The notes: generated from the sequence alone by a model not told the origin. A stretch of DNA of 23,351 bases from Coemansia sp. RSA 1804 (GCA_027578815.1 JANBTH010000257.1:1-23351); one strand, 5' to 3'. Positions 1 through 9,083 are shown, counted from the first letter of the stretch. Translations and numbers: made by a program.

Positions 1-2565
1 CTTTCCAAAAGGTGCGGCAAGTGTCGGCGGCAGCGCCCACACGCAGTGCTCCGCGCAATGGATGGCAAATCGCAGCCGGATGCCAAAGAAGCCAACAGCG
101 CTATGCGCGGCGGCGCAGGCCTGGAGTTGCGCGATGGACAGCGGCCGCTGCTGCATGTAAGCCGCGCAATGCGTAGGGCGCTGCTTCTGGGGCCAGCGGC
201 GGCGGCGGATGGGACAATGGGAGGCAACAAGACGCCATTGATGGACGAAGGAAAGACTACGGGGATGCGCCAGCCATCGTGCCATTGTGAAGCGGGAACA
301 ACAAGCAGCGGCGTCCAGGACAATCAAGACAGCAGCAGCAGCAGCAGGAAGCGCTGGGCAGATCTGCTGGCTGTATCCGTTGTAGCTAGCGCGAATCCAC
401 CGCCGCTATCGTCTGTGGACAAGCGGGCTGCCTGCGTGGATATCGAGTCCATGGTTGCGCTGCATCTGCCGCGCGTGTTCTCGCGGTTCCGCCGCATTGT
501 GGGCGACGACGCCAGCTGCGACGAAAGCGACAGCCAGCAACAACAACAACAACAACAACAACAGCCTCAGCAGCCAAAGACTCCTGCTCCAAGCGCTGGT
601 TCCAACTCTGGCAGCCGTCTGCCGCTAGCCAGTACGCGGCTGGCTGGCCGACGCAGCGACACAGGCATCGTTCCGGCCACACGCATCCCGCTGGGCGCCG
701 CTATCGCCGCCGACGGCAGCGGAATTCGGCGGCCGTGGAACGGGATGCGCCAGCGACTGTCCACGCCGCCGTCGCTTGACATCCAGCGCTCGCTGCGCAT
801 GAGCAGCGGCAGCGGCATCGGCAGCAGCATTAGTAGCGCGGGCTGCGACACAGCAACGTATCTCCACACAGCGCAGCTCCATGCCGCGCGGTCCTCCAGT
901 CTGCGGCGCACCACCACGCCGTCGTCGTCGGCGCTGCCTTCGCCGGCAACTCCGCGCTCGCTTGTTCCGCGCCCGTCGGTCAGTCGGCGCCGCAGCGAGG
1001 TGCAGGCACTGATCTCGCAGGCCAACGCCGTGCTTGGAAACAGCAATAGCAGCGGCAGCAATGGGTTTGGCACAGCGCCGCCGGCTGCGTCGCGGCTGCG
1101 TCCGCCCAGATCGTCGCTCCCGCTGTCGTTTGCCGAGAACATCCACACTCGCGCACCCAACGGTAGCAGCAGCAGCAGCGGCAGATTCAGCGGCAACTAC
1201 TACAGCCAGTCGCTGCGGTACAGTCTGGCAACGCCGCGCACGTCGGTTCTCAGCCTGTCGCCGCGCAACTCGCAGCGGCTGTCGAGTCTGTCGGGGTCCG
1301 AGGCCACCACCGCCCCGCTCCGTGCAAGCCCTCCGGCCTCGCTGTCGGCGGCGCTGAGTCGCCAGCACCATCGGCTCGAGTCGGCGCGCGGCGAGTTGGC
1401 GTCGCCGGGCGGAGACGTGTCACCGCTGGCGCTGACGCCCGTGCGCAGCCTCAACTCCGACGTGTTTGCGTCGGTCAGGACTGCGCGCGGCATGCGTGCG
1501 TCGGTCAGTTTTTCTGCGGGGTCTGCGGCTGCTGCTGCAGGGTCCTCGGCTTCTGCTTCTGCTTCTGTTTTGGGCTCCACGCGCATCCCGATCATCCGCA
1601 ACGCCAGCGCATCGCAGATCCACGCCTCGATGCCCGCCATCCGCCGTCTGCCGTCGTCGGGCCGGCTCCGTCCGGTTGGCGCCGACCACGACGACAGTAT
1701 CAGCAGCAGCAGCAGCTTGCCGTCGCTGGCGCGCCGGGTAACTGTCAACCAGGGCCGGCGTGTGGCGGCTGCCGCTGCCGCTGCTGCTGCGTCTGCTGCG
1801 TTCTCTTCGGGCGCCTCGGACTCCGACAGCGAGTTCCTGACTCTGCGGCCCGTGCACACGCCTGATCTGGTGCCGCGCACCATTGATCCGCGGCTTATTG
1901 AGCGCGCGATGACGCCGATGCTCAAGCGCAACATCAAAGCCCAGCAGCAGCAGCAGCATCTCTCGCAGCAGCAGCCGCGGTCGCTGGCGCATGCGCTTGT
2001 GGGCTCGCTGGTCGAGTCGATGGAGTCGATGGAGTCTGGTTCCAAGGCCACGCATGCTTTGCTTCCGCTGCCTCCACCTCACTCTCCGCCGCCGCCTCCG
2101 CCTCAACATCCTCAGTCCCAGTCTCCGCCTCAGCAGGCTCTGCCGCTGTCTCCGCGCCTCTCTCAATCTCTGTCTCCTCGCCAGTCTCTGCTGGCGCGCG
2201 ACTCCACCTCAACGACAACGCAGGACGCCTCGGGCGGCGTGTCGCGCATGTCTCCGCTCAATAGTCCCGATATCTCTGCCGACGCCCCGCGCCGCAGGAG
2301 CTTTGGCGCTGGCCGCTTTGCTATGCCTGCCGGTCTCTTCTCTAGATCCAAGAAGAACTCGTCAAAACCCGTTTCCGCCGTTTCTGCCATTCCGATGCCG
2401 CCTCCACCACCTGCCTCTGCCTCTGCCTCTGCCTCTTCTTCTGCAAAGGTTCGTTCCTCCAACCTCGGGATCTCCAATATCCCGTCCTTGAGCAAGGCCA
2501 GGTCGTTGTGGTCGCTGAAGGCTGGCAGTGCCATCGCCAGCTCTCTGTACTTTAGCAAGAAGTGA
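1..2565 (+). CDS. Large Ser/Gln-rich disordered protein, 5' end outside window
   Basis: I do not recognise a named family. The frame is open from base 1 to the TGA at 2563-2565. The first in-window ATG is at 58, but no stop lies upstream, so the gene probably begins before the window; counted from that ATG the product is 835 aa. It is mostly predicted disorder: Ser/Pro/Arg-rich, a polyQ run coded by (CAA)8, poly-Ala and poly-Pro runs. One compact block, about residues 127-144, ends in an LPRVF motif and matches the block ending LPRVY in the gene at 10855-14747. Other shared pieces are RRRSE, RTS-x-x-SL..SPR-x-x-RLS and a late LVPR motif, so the two are paralogues. RRRS-type motifs resemble basophilic kinase (PKA-like) sites. 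A scaffold or regulatory role is possible but unproven. Certain as coding; function unknown. Confidence 0.85.
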   Translation, partial: LSKRCGKCRRQRPHAVLRAMDGKSQPDAKEANSAMRGGAGLELRDGQRPLLHVSRAMRRALLLGPAAAADGTMGGNKTPLMDEGKTTGMRQPSCHCEAGTTSSGVQDNQDSSSSSRKRWADLLAVSVVASANPPPLSSVDKRAACVDIESMVALHLPRVFSRFRRIVGDDASCDESDSQQQQQQQQQQPQQPKTPAPSAGSNSGSRLPLASTRLAGRRSDTGIVPATRIPLGAAIAADGSGIRRPWNGMRQRLSTPPSLDIQRSLRMSSGSGIGSSISSAGCDTATYLHTAQLHAARSSSLRRTTTPSSSALPSPATPRSLVPRPSVSRRRSEVQALISQANAVLGNSNSSGSNGFGTAPPAASRLRPPRSSLPLSFAENIHTRAPNGSSSSSGRFSGNYYSQSLRYSLATPRTSVLSLSPRNSQRLSSLSGSEATTAPLRASPPASLSAALSRQHHRLESARGELASPGGDVSPLALTPVRSLNSDVFASVRTARGMRASVSFSAGSAAAAAGSSASASASVLGSTRIPIIRNASASQIHASMPAIRRLPSSGRLRPVGADHDDSISSSSSLPSLARRVTVNQGRRVAAAAAAAAASAAFSSGASDSDSEFLTLRPVHTPDLVPRTIDPRLIERAMTPMLKRNIKAQQQQQHLSQQQPRSLAHALVGSLVESMESMESGSKATHALLPLPPPHSPPPPPPQHPQSQSPPQQALPLSPRLSQSLSPRQSLLARDSTSTTTQDASGGVSRMSPLNSPDISADAPRRRSFGAGRFAMPAGLFSRSKKNSSKPVSAVSAIPMPPPPPASASASASSSAKVRSSNLGISNIPSLSKARSLWSLKAGSAIASSLYFSKK
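538..561 (+). repeat. (CAA)8 microsatellite coding polyglutamine
   Basis: Eight perfect CAA triplets followed by CAG lie inside the first coding region and encode part of a Gln run. This is a likely length-variable site between strains. Confidence 0.9.
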
Positions 2566-3105
2566 ACACTCCAACCTCTCTGTTCCATTGTTCTTACTTT
2601 TTTTCTCTCGATCTTATTTCTTTTTTTTTTTGTCTGTCTGCCCCTCTCTGTACTTTGTCTTTCTCTCTCGCCTTTCTCTTTTACTACTACACGTTTCCTT
2701 GCCATGTTGTTGTGTTCGAATATATCTGTACGCGATAAAACCACAAAATGGGACATATAGGCTATTTGGATCGGTTAGTATGTCTAGGAGAATGACAATT
2801 TATCTCAACGGCAACATTACCAAACATGGCATGTGCAATGCTTCCTGCGTCTGCCAGAATAAACTCTCCCTCACTTTATCGGAGAATACGAAGCAATTTT
2901 GGTCCGCATTTCTACCACTTTTTTCATTTTAGATCCATGTCACATGCTACTTTCCTCGGCAGATGAAATAAAAAAACATTGTCCCGCCCTCATTGATCCA
3001 TTGCTTTTATTTTCACCTTTCTTCTGTTATCTTTTTTTTTCAATATCCTTTTTATCTTATTCTTACTCTTTTTTATTACCACAACACCTAAAGACAAATA
3101 AAAGC
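2566..3105. other. Intergenic spacer with T-tracts and pyrimidine-rich leader
   Basis: I see no supportable gene here. The spacer holds long T and CT tracts after the first gene. A second pyrimidine-rich tract just before 3106 is probably the leader of the glutathione transferase gene. I see no clear TATA box. Apparent frames through here depend on low-complexity T-rich codons. Confidence 0.6.
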
Positions 3106-3774
3106 ATGGCAGAAATCGTTTTCTACTTTGACTGCGCGTCGGTCTTCAGCTACATTGGGTTCGAGTTTATGGAAAAGTACAGAGAGCTCTGGAACGTCAA
3201 GGTGGACTACCGGCCGTTCTACTTGGATAAAGTAATGGCGCGGGCCAAAAACACATTCAGTCCCAACAAGCTTCCTTACCTATTCGCCGATGTTCGTCGC
3301 ACAACCGGCGTGACCAAAATTCCATTCAAGGGGATGCCGCCAAAGTACCCGTACGATCCAACCGTTGCCCTACGCACCCTGCAGTACCTAAAGACGAAGT
3401 ATCCGCGGAACGATAACCAGCTGATGCGGCAGGCGATGCGGAGACTCTGGAGAATGGAGTATTTTGACCGCAAGGCCCCGGAATCCATCGAGAACGTAAA
3501 GGAGGCTCTAAGAGGGCTCCCCTCCCCGGTCGATTCTGACACGATTGTTGATGCTGCGCAGACCGAATCCGATACCCTCGATGCTGTCGTCCAGAACACC
3601 CGGAGCCTTGAGGAAATGCGTGCCTTTGGCGCTCCGACCATTCTGGTCTACAAGAACGGCTCCTCCGAACCTCCGCAGATGTACTTTGGCTCCGACAGGT
3701 TTGAGCATATTGCCATCCATCTGGGCGAAGAATTCCTGCCAATGAAGCAGCTGTTTGCTAATTCTAAATTATGA
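3106..3774 (+). CDS. Glutathione S-transferase kappa-class protein (DsbA/HCCA-isomerase family)
   Basis: This is a 222-aa protein, close to the usual length of kappa-class enzymes (about 220-226 aa). These conjugate or reduce with glutathione and in eukaryotes sit in mitochondria or peroxisomes. The thioredoxin-like start carries FDCASVFSYIGFE, where Ser12 aligns with the catalytic serine of the family's S-P-Y motif (here S-V-F). FGAPT (about 174-178) holds the cis-proline that binds glutathione, and FGSDR (about 194-198) is a family hallmark near the C-terminus. A helical insert lies between. The frame is open upstream to 2899, but that part is a T-rich leader with no family similarity. ATG 3106 gives a start exactly where the fold begins. 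The C-terminus NSKL could act as a weak SKL-like peroxisomal signal (inference). No intron is needed. Confidence 0.93.
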   Translation: MAEIVFYFDCASVFSYIGFEFMEKYRELWNVKVDYRPFYLDKVMARAKNTFSPNKLPYLFADVRRTTGVTKIPFKGMPPKYPYDPTVALRTLQYLKTKYPRNDNQLMRQAMRRLWRMEYFDRKAPESIENVKEALRGLPSPVDSDTIVDAAQTESDTLDAVVQNTRSLEEMRAFGAPTILVYKNGSSEPPQMYFGSDRFEHIAIHLGEEFLPMKQLFANSKL

Positions 3775-3872
3775 GCAAATGTATCCTTATTTTATTTACT
3801 GATGAATATGTGGATTTATTAAACATGCAATGTTAAAAGAAAATAATTTTTATATGGAGTGGATTAGTTTTC

Positions 3873-4241
3873 TTACAGCTTAAACAGGCCGTTTGGTCCA
3901 AGTGGCTCCATTCTGTGGAACCTGGGTGGTTTTGCTCTGGATGCTGGCAGAATCTCACTTGCAAAGGGTGTGTTTTCAAGCCCACTAACATTATCATGCT
4001 CAATAGAGTAATGTGTGTTTTCTCCTGCTTCGGGCGCAAGTTTCAGCGCATACGGCATCAGCGCCATCCGCCACTCATGGCACGTTTGCATCAGCGTCTT
4101 GTATGGATTTTCGTTTGTTCCATGCGTTGGGTTGGACAGCAAGCATCCTGACCGCTGCCGCTGCTCTACAACAACATATGCGGCTATAATGTCTATAATC
4201 CTCCATGGTAGTGTTTGAAATGGCGATAATCTGCCAGACAT
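3873..4241 (-). pseudogene. Truncated F-box-like protein fragment
   Basis: This 122-aa frame starts at the ATG complementary to 4239-4241. The N-terminus SPFQTLPWRIIDIIAAYVV, followed after a spacer by LMQTCHEWRMALMPYA, has the LP..I...I..YV ... L...C..WR.A pattern of fungal F-box-like proteins. Such families are large in Kickxellales and usually several hundred residues long (from memory, not a search). Here the frame stops at 3873, about 100 bases from the end of the convergent glutathione transferase gene, and the DNA between looks non-coding. It is therefore probably a truncated copy. The stop region reads CTGTAAGA on the minus strand, so a GTAAGA splice donor leading to another exon is a less likely alternative. 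No acceptor is obvious before the neighbouring gene. Confidence 0.45.
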
Positions 4242-5079
4242 TATCAAGAGTATGTTGGTATAGTACTACAATGTAAGAAATTTAAACTAGAAACATGAAA
4301 CCTCTTTGATACGAAAAAAGTAGAGGCAAAAAAGAATGAATAATGAACAAGATGAAGCAACAATGAGTTAATGGTTTAGAGGATGAGAAAGGGCAAAAAA
4401 GTGGAAATTCATTTACAATGATGAAAGCAAAGTCTCTTTATCCTACATTTATTCCTATCAAGTCAAAAACAGTAAGAAGCACAAAGAGATACATTGAATT
4501 CTTTAAACACTTCTGCTTGCTCTGTTCAATAGAATACATCTTTATATAGTGTTCTTTGTACAAGTGCTATTAAACAAAACCTATCGTCATTGTGAAAAGA
4601 GAGAAAAACACTTTTACACACTATTTTATAAAGGCAGAAAGGAAATGACTCTAAAATTAAACTATATACACAGTCTTGTCCGGATTTTATCATGTTGCAC
4701 CTGTGCACGGATCTAATCATGGTACCATGTCGGATTCATTATTTTATCCTTCAATGCTATGCAACTATTGATCCCTTTTGCTTCCAAACGTTGGGATCTA
4801 CATGTTTTATTACTGTTCATAATCAAACACGAACGTTTTCAAAGGCAACATTCCATGTTTGTGATTACATCATCGTTTCCGAACACACCGTTTGCATGTC
4901 CATCGCTTTTCCACACACGGCGACTATAGTTTTTATTTATCCAAAATGTTGGGTATTTAAGATAAAGAATTCACCTCACTCTATAAAGTGGTGGTTTTTT
5001 TTATTGGAATATTATTCTTCCTTTATCTTTTAAACAGACTTTTGGCACATATGTTGCATATATTCCACGCTGAAACAGC
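4242..5079. other. AT-rich spacer, no supportable gene
   Basis: Open frames exist (a 113-codon one starts at 4692 on +), but their composition is Phe/Ile/Cys/His-rich as expected from translated AT-rich DNA. They lack a convincing promoter and resemble no family I know. I see no RNA gene or repeat. Confidence 0.5.
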
Positions 5080-5578
5080 ATGAATAAACATATTGCCCCA
5101 GTGTCTGCTAGAGATTAAAAACATGTAAACGCTGTCTTACAAAACCTACACTAACATTTTATAATAACACATGTAAAGTAGATTAGATAGAGCTAGTCAA
5201 AGATGTTTAGTATTTTTTTTAGAGAATAATACTTAAGAATGATGTGTCTTCTGTCTGATATAGTATTTTTGCAACAGCAAGTCCATGGTAAAAAACAATA
5301 AACTCTATCCATTTTTCATGACTGCCGAGTATGATGATACTTTTAAAATAAAAATGAATCATATTGGGGCATGTCAGCTGAATATGAATTCTGGATTTGC
5401 CAATTTATTCAACAGAGAAACATCTGCCATGTCATCGTGTGTCATATACCTAGCTAATAGTTGACTAATGAAAATATCAAGTCAGACGTCCACCTTTTAC
5501 TTTTTTACACATATTTACACCGAGTATCAAATATTTATATTTTTATAGTCACAATAAAGTAATCTACATACATAAATT

Positions 5579-5615
5579 TTGCACAGGGTTGTTGGGACTT
5601 CAGACAGTATATAAA
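5579..5615 (+). promoter_or_regulatory. Core promoter of small gene A: conserved 16-mer plus TATATAAA
   Basis: TTGCACAGGGTTGTTG (5579-5594) is followed after 13 bases by TATATAAA (5608-5615), about 120 bases before the ATG. The same pair recurs at 7402-7438 and 8689-8727 with gaps of 15 bases. That constancy suggests a bound activator site fixed relative to the TATA box. Confidence 0.65.
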
Positions 5616-5731
5616 CTCTCTACTTCCTTTCCAAGCTAGCATTGGTGGATTCATAAAAAATATTTTAGTTGCATTTTCTATTACCACCAAAAATTTACAA
5701 TACGCTTTCAGTTAAAACAGCTAATAGTAAT

Positions 5732-6001
5732 ATGAGCAGTAAAATTCATAGTGATATTGTCAAAGATATTGGCAAACGTAAGAAATATCTCTATGTTTAT
5801 CATAATGATGGAAATAATCAGTTTTCTATTAGAACGGTGGATAAATTTAAACAAGTTGGAATATATCATAAATCAGAAGAAAACATAAAAGAAGCAGAAG
5901 ATTGTTGTACGGCTCACAACAAGAGGCTTTTAGATCAAAATGTACCTATTACAAAAGAAGAAAAAAAGTTATTAAAAAAGTTTAAAGGGCTTTTCAAGTA
6001 G
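5732..6001 (+). CDS. Small gene A: 89-aa C-x2-H-N family protein
   Basis: I recognise no named family. The 89-aa, lysine-rich protein has no signal peptide or membrane segment. The core from Tyr19 to Asn63 aligns without gaps to the proteins at 7537-7797 and 8844-9083. It shows an alternating hydrophobic strand (YLYVYH), a turn rich in Asn/Gly/Asp, a second strand, then a helix-like segment ending A-E-D-C-C-T-A-H-N with the invariant Cys59-x2-His62-Asn63. The reading frame is open back to 5669, but ATG 5732 is the first ATG and is where similarity and the leader suggest a start. The C-terminal tail is Lys-rich. The TATA box at 5608 supports transcription. Function unknown: a nucleic-acid or metal-binding microprotein, an effector, or an inhibitor are all only possibilities. 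Confidence 0.65.
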   Translation: MSSKIHSDIVKDIGKRKKYLYVYHNDGNNQFSIRTVDKFKQVGIYHKSEENIKEAEDCCTAHNKRLLDQNVPITKEEKKLLKKFKGLFK

Positions 6002-6069
6002 ACTAAAAAAGTAAATTATTTTCTATAAGAAAACCTATAAAAGCTACTAGTTAAGACGAGCCGTTGGTT

Positions 6070-6240
6070 TTATATTGTGGCGCTTATTCTCATAAATAGC
6101 TTATAAATATCAGATGCTAATCTCAGGTCCTTACCATTGCTCTTGGCAACAAATAGTTTGTGTTTAGTGAATTCCATCTGTTCACTGCTATAGCCAACAA
6201 TAAATTCAGCCACATAAACAGATAAATCCAAGTGTTTTAC
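6070..6240 (-). pseudogene. Possible gene relic or orphan exon inside copy 1
   Basis: A 56-codon stop-to-stop frame on the minus strand ends at the TAA (6070-6072). It has protein-like composition (VYVAEFIVGYSSEQMEF near the start, then KSNGKDLRLASDIYKLFM). No start codon precedes it, only an internal Met at residue 22. It mostly coincides with the stretch present in copy 1 but absent from copy 3, so it may be an inserted fragment of another gene or a transposon. I do not recognise the family, and chance cannot be excluded at this length. Confidence 0.25.
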
Positions 6241-6415
6241 TTATTATTAAGATGTAAAGAAGGTTTAAAACAAAGTGATTGCTTGTTAGATGCTATGAGC
6301 TAGATTTATGTCTTTAATAGTAAGTGCTTTCTAATAAAGTAAAAGTTAAGCATGTGTTGATGTTCAATGCTGACAATTTATTGTGTTGTTATAAAATGGC
6401 TGCACCACTGCAAAA

Positions 6416-7130
6416 TTTATATACTTTATAAAAACATTGCTGGTCCTGTAAAAACATGAAATAGAATATGTAAATAGTTGCATCACGTCCCCAGAATGTC
6501 AGAAAGAAAATAGATTTATTGGAAGAAGCACTAAATAATTAAAGAGATAAACAGAAAATCTGCCAAAAGCCATGATGCAATATTGAAACTGCCAACCGCC
6601 CCTCATGGACTCTAACATCCAACCTGTCATCCTGTAACCCAAAGAGTGTGAAATAGCTGGATGTTAACATCCAGCTTTTGCAGCTAAGTGGCAGGGCCTG
6701 GACAGGCTGCTAGTGCTACCCGTTGTAATCTGTTCATAGTCAAGGTTCTCTGACACCAGCCAACCGACTGCGCATTGGCACTTGAACCTTCTTCTGTACC
6801 CCTGCTTTACCATAAAAACCCGCTTCAGAGGGGGAAATAAACCTGATGATTACAATCGAGGTCAGAATAAAGCACTGCTGGAACAGGCTTTTCTTCAGAA
6901 CAGAAATGCGTTGAGGTGTAATTCCTCTGATAGTGACTTTATTTAGCCCAAACTGGTTTCCTTGTACATTTTTGTTAGCTGTGAAAATCTACTTTCTTGA
7001 CTGACTCTGGTTGAACCAGCCGCCCTGAGTTTTTCTTCTTGCTTCTTGAAAAGTGTGGTTACTGCCTTTTCCTTGCTTTTATTATAAAACAGCACGCTCA
7101 TGTTCAAATATAATGCATTTCTCTACTTTC
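6416..7130. other. GC-richer island between copies 1 and 2, possible mobile-element relic
   Basis: There is no coding frame I can support. About 6580-7080 is noticeably less AT-rich than both flanks. It contains a perfect 22-base palindrome, a CATAAAAACCC stretch, and two AATAAA motifs downstream. That order of parts would fit a solo LTR, but I could not find convincing TG...CA ends with matching target duplications. I see no tRNA A/B boxes. Confidence 0.3.
6655..6676. repeat. Perfect 22-base palindrome
   Basis: AGCTGGATGTT is followed immediately by its exact reverse complement. The symmetry stops at the next base on each side. It could be a protein-binding site or the terminal part of an element. 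Confidence 0.85.
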
Positions 7131-7401
7131 AATGGCTGTAGAATATTGCTAATATCTAAAAATATTAAAAAGAGTGTAGAAAGAACTATGTTGTAAAATG
7201 TCAGCTGAATGTGAAATCAGATTTTGCTAATTAATTCTATAGAAAAACATCTGCCACATTATCTTGTGACATATATCTAATTAATAGTTGGTTAATACAA
7301 TTAAACAGCTAGACAGCTACCCTTTACTTTTTATATCTAATTACACCGAATGCTAAATATTCATATTATTATAGACACAAAGTAATTTACCTACTAAACC
7401 T

Positions 7402-7438
7402 TGCACAGGGTTGTTGAAATACCATACAGTTTATAAGC
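7402..7438 (+). promoter_or_regulatory. Core promoter of small gene B: conserved 16-mer plus TATAAG
   Basis: TTGCACAGGGTTGTTG (7402-7417) is identical to the copy 1 element. It is followed after 15 bases by TATAAG (7433-7438), about 100 bases upstream of ATG 7537. Confidence 0.65.
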
Positions 7439-7536
7439 CTCCAATTTCCCTTTCCAAATGAGAATTGTTGGATTTTTCAAAAAAATTCTAGTTTCATTGC
7501 TTATCACTTATAACACTTTATACTACTTTCTAAGTC

Positions 7537-7797
7537 ATGCCAAATAAAAAAATTGCACTTTCGCTAACGGTTACAACTGCCAGAAAAGCTGGTTTGTATA
7601 AAAAGTATATTCAAATCAAATATACCAAAGATAATGAATGGATATATATTAAAGAAGAAAATGGAAAAGCGTTAACCGGTAAATATAAAGCAACAGAATC
7701 AAATGTCCAACAAGCGCTAGATTTATGTGGAAAACACAACACAATAATTAGTAGAAAGATAGTTGCAAAAATGAGATCATCTAATGCCAGCGCCTAA
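7537..7797 (+). CDS. Small gene B: 86-aa C-x2-H-N family protein
   Basis: This 86-aa basic protein has no signal peptide or membrane segment. Its core Tyr24-Asn68 aligns without gaps to the proteins at 5732-6001 and 8844-9083: first strand YIQIKYT, charged turn, second strand WIYIKEENG, a Gly-Lys-Tyr piece shared in part, then a helix ending A-L-D-L-C-G-K-H-N (Cys64, His67, Asn68). The start is a true ATG and the first in frame after a leader that resembles the other two copies (TTCATTGCTTATCAC). The C-terminus is a short basic, Ser/Ala-containing tail. Function unknown; family membership is the main evidence that this short frame is real. Confidence 0.68.
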   Translation: MPNKKIALSLTVTTARKAGLYKKYIQIKYTKDNEWIYIKEENGKALTGKYKATESNVQQALDLCGKHNTIISRKIVAKMRSSNASA

Positions 7798-7800
7798 CTT

Positions 7801-8225
7801 TTATACAAATATCACATCGTTATGTCACATCTGCAACAGCCATGCAATTATTGTATAAAAGCAGTATTTTGTTTTTATTGTATTTGTTTGAAATAGGTTT
7901 AAACATAATATAAAATAATATAACTGACTAGCCAGGGTTTAGTATGTCAAGTAGATCTAAAGCTCCAACAGTACAGGGCCTAAAAGGAGTTTATAAGAAT
8001 GCCACAAACTTCTTAGCTTTTCTAATAAATTTCCACGCTTCTACATATTAAACTAAATATAATACGCTTGTTTTATGCTTACAAAGCTTTCTACCTTGAC
8101 AGTATGCTTTAACGCTTACAACAAGCTCTGTTCTAGATTTTTCATATTGTCATAAACGGAGGTATTCGCTTATCTGAATTCTCTTTAACTCCACTTGCGC
8201 AAACCAAAGCAATTTAACGTGAATA
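7801..8225. other. AT-rich spacer between copies 2 and 3
   Basis: I see no gene or RNA here. The DNA is AT-rich without long stop-free frames. It may hold decayed parts of the duplicated unit, but I could not align any stretch convincingly. Confidence 0.45.
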
Positions 8226-8688
8226 TCCATATTACCCCAAAGTATGCTAGAGATTAAAGAAAAACAGACAGAGTTTTCAAAAAAAAAACTATTTCTTGGT
8301 ATCATATACTAACACATGTACTAAAATGTAAATAGAGCAGGTCATATCTAATTAATATCTTGTTAGCAGAAAATACATAAGAAAAATGTAAATTATTTGC
8401 CCAACATGGCTTATTATGCAACTACAAAGTACTGTTGACATCTTAAAATATGAAAAAGAGCGTAGAAAGGACTATATTGGGAAATTTCTGCTTAATATGG
8501 GTTTCGAATTCGCCAATTAATTCAACGGAAAAACATCTGTCATATTATTTTGTACTTTATGTCCAATTAATAATTGGCCAACACAAATAGACAGTCAGAC
8601 GACAATCATTGTTTTTCTTACATCTAATTACACTGGAATCTTAATATCTGTATTTTTATAGCTACAAAAAAGCAATCTACACTAAATT

Positions 8689-8727
8689 TTGCACAAGATT
8701 GTTGAAATTCCAAAAAAAGTATATAAA
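8689..8727 (+). promoter_or_regulatory. Core promoter of small gene C: conserved 16-mer plus TATATAAA
   Basis: TTGCACAAGATTGTTG (8689-8704) differs at two bases from the element in copies 1 and 2. It is followed after 15 bases by TATATAAA (8720-8727), about 120 bases before ATG 8844. Confidence 0.65.
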
Positions 8728-8843
8728 CCCACCATTTTTCTTTTTAAACTGTCATTGTAAAATTTTATAAGAATATTTTAGTTGCGTTGCTTATCACCAT
8801 TAACATCTCATTACACATTTTCAGTCAAGAAAGACAATAAAAT

Positions 8844-9083
8844 ATGGGCAATCCACTTATATATGACGGTACTGAAATAGCCGATTTAATTGCCAATCAT
8901 GATGGAATTGTCCACATTTACTATACTGGGGATGGTAAAGGATTTTATCTTAAATCAGAAAGGGGAGAAAAATTAATTGACAAAAAATATGAATCATCAA
9001 GATTCAGCGGTTATGCAACAGGTTTATGTAATGCTCATAACAAGGAAGTTAGATCAAGGAGATCAACATTTTTACAACAATAA
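8844..9083 (+). CDS. Small gene C: 79-aa C-x2-H-N family protein
   Basis: This 79-aa protein has no signal peptide or membrane segment. The core Ile22-Asn66 aligns without gaps to its two neighbours: first strand IVHIYYT, Gly/Asp turn, second strand FYLKSERGEK, then a segment ending in G-L-C-N-A-H-N (Cys62, His65, Asn66). It is less basic at the N-terminus than A and B (DGTEIADLIANHDG) and lacks the long Lys-rich tail of A. The start is the first ATG after a leader sharing TATTTTAGTTGC and CTTATCACCA with the other copies. The N-termini of the three proteins are unrelated to the eye, which points to fast change outside the core. Function unknown. Confidence 0.68.
   Translation: MGNPLIYDGTEIADLIANHDGIVHIYYTGDGKGFYLKSERGEKLIDKKYESSRFSGYATGLCNAHNKEVRSRRSTFLQQ

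Larger units (their letters stand above)
5080..6380 (+). repeat. Segmental duplication, copy 1 (with small gene A)
   Basis: This copy aligns by eye to 8226-9270 (copy 3) and, in its middle, to 7141-7800 (copy 2). Landmarks in order are: a stretch ending TGCTAGAGATTAAA (also in copy 3); TGTCAGCTGAATATG; AACATCTGCCATGTCAT; TTGCACAGGGTTGTTG at 5579-5594; the TATA box; a shared leader; the small gene; and a 3' flank at 6227-6380 that matches 9115-9270. Between stop codon and 3' flank this copy has extra sequence (about 6050-6226) missing from copy 3. Confidence 0.75.
7141..7800 (+). repeat. Segmental duplication, copy 2 (with small gene B)
   Basis: Similarity to copy 3 starts near 7141 (AAAAAGAGTGTAGAAAGAAC here, near-identical at about 8453) and to copy 1 at TGTCAGCTGAAT. 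It runs through the TATA box and leader into the gene. I see no clear 3' flank match, so this copy seems shorter or more decayed downstream. Confidence 0.7.

Noticed and set aside
567..2166. Long antisense frames opposite the first gene (also opposite the pseudo-ABC and GATA genes)
   Set aside because: Arg/Ala-rich shadows produced by GC-rich coding on the other strand.
4692..5033. 113-codon plus-strand frame
   Set aside because: Composition (Phe, Ile, His, Cys) fits translated AT-rich spacer; no family, promoter or paralogue support.
6640..7000. Full LTR retrotransposon or structured RNA gene
   Set aside because: No reading frame, primer-binding site, defined ends or recognisable RNA motifs; kept only as a possible relic.
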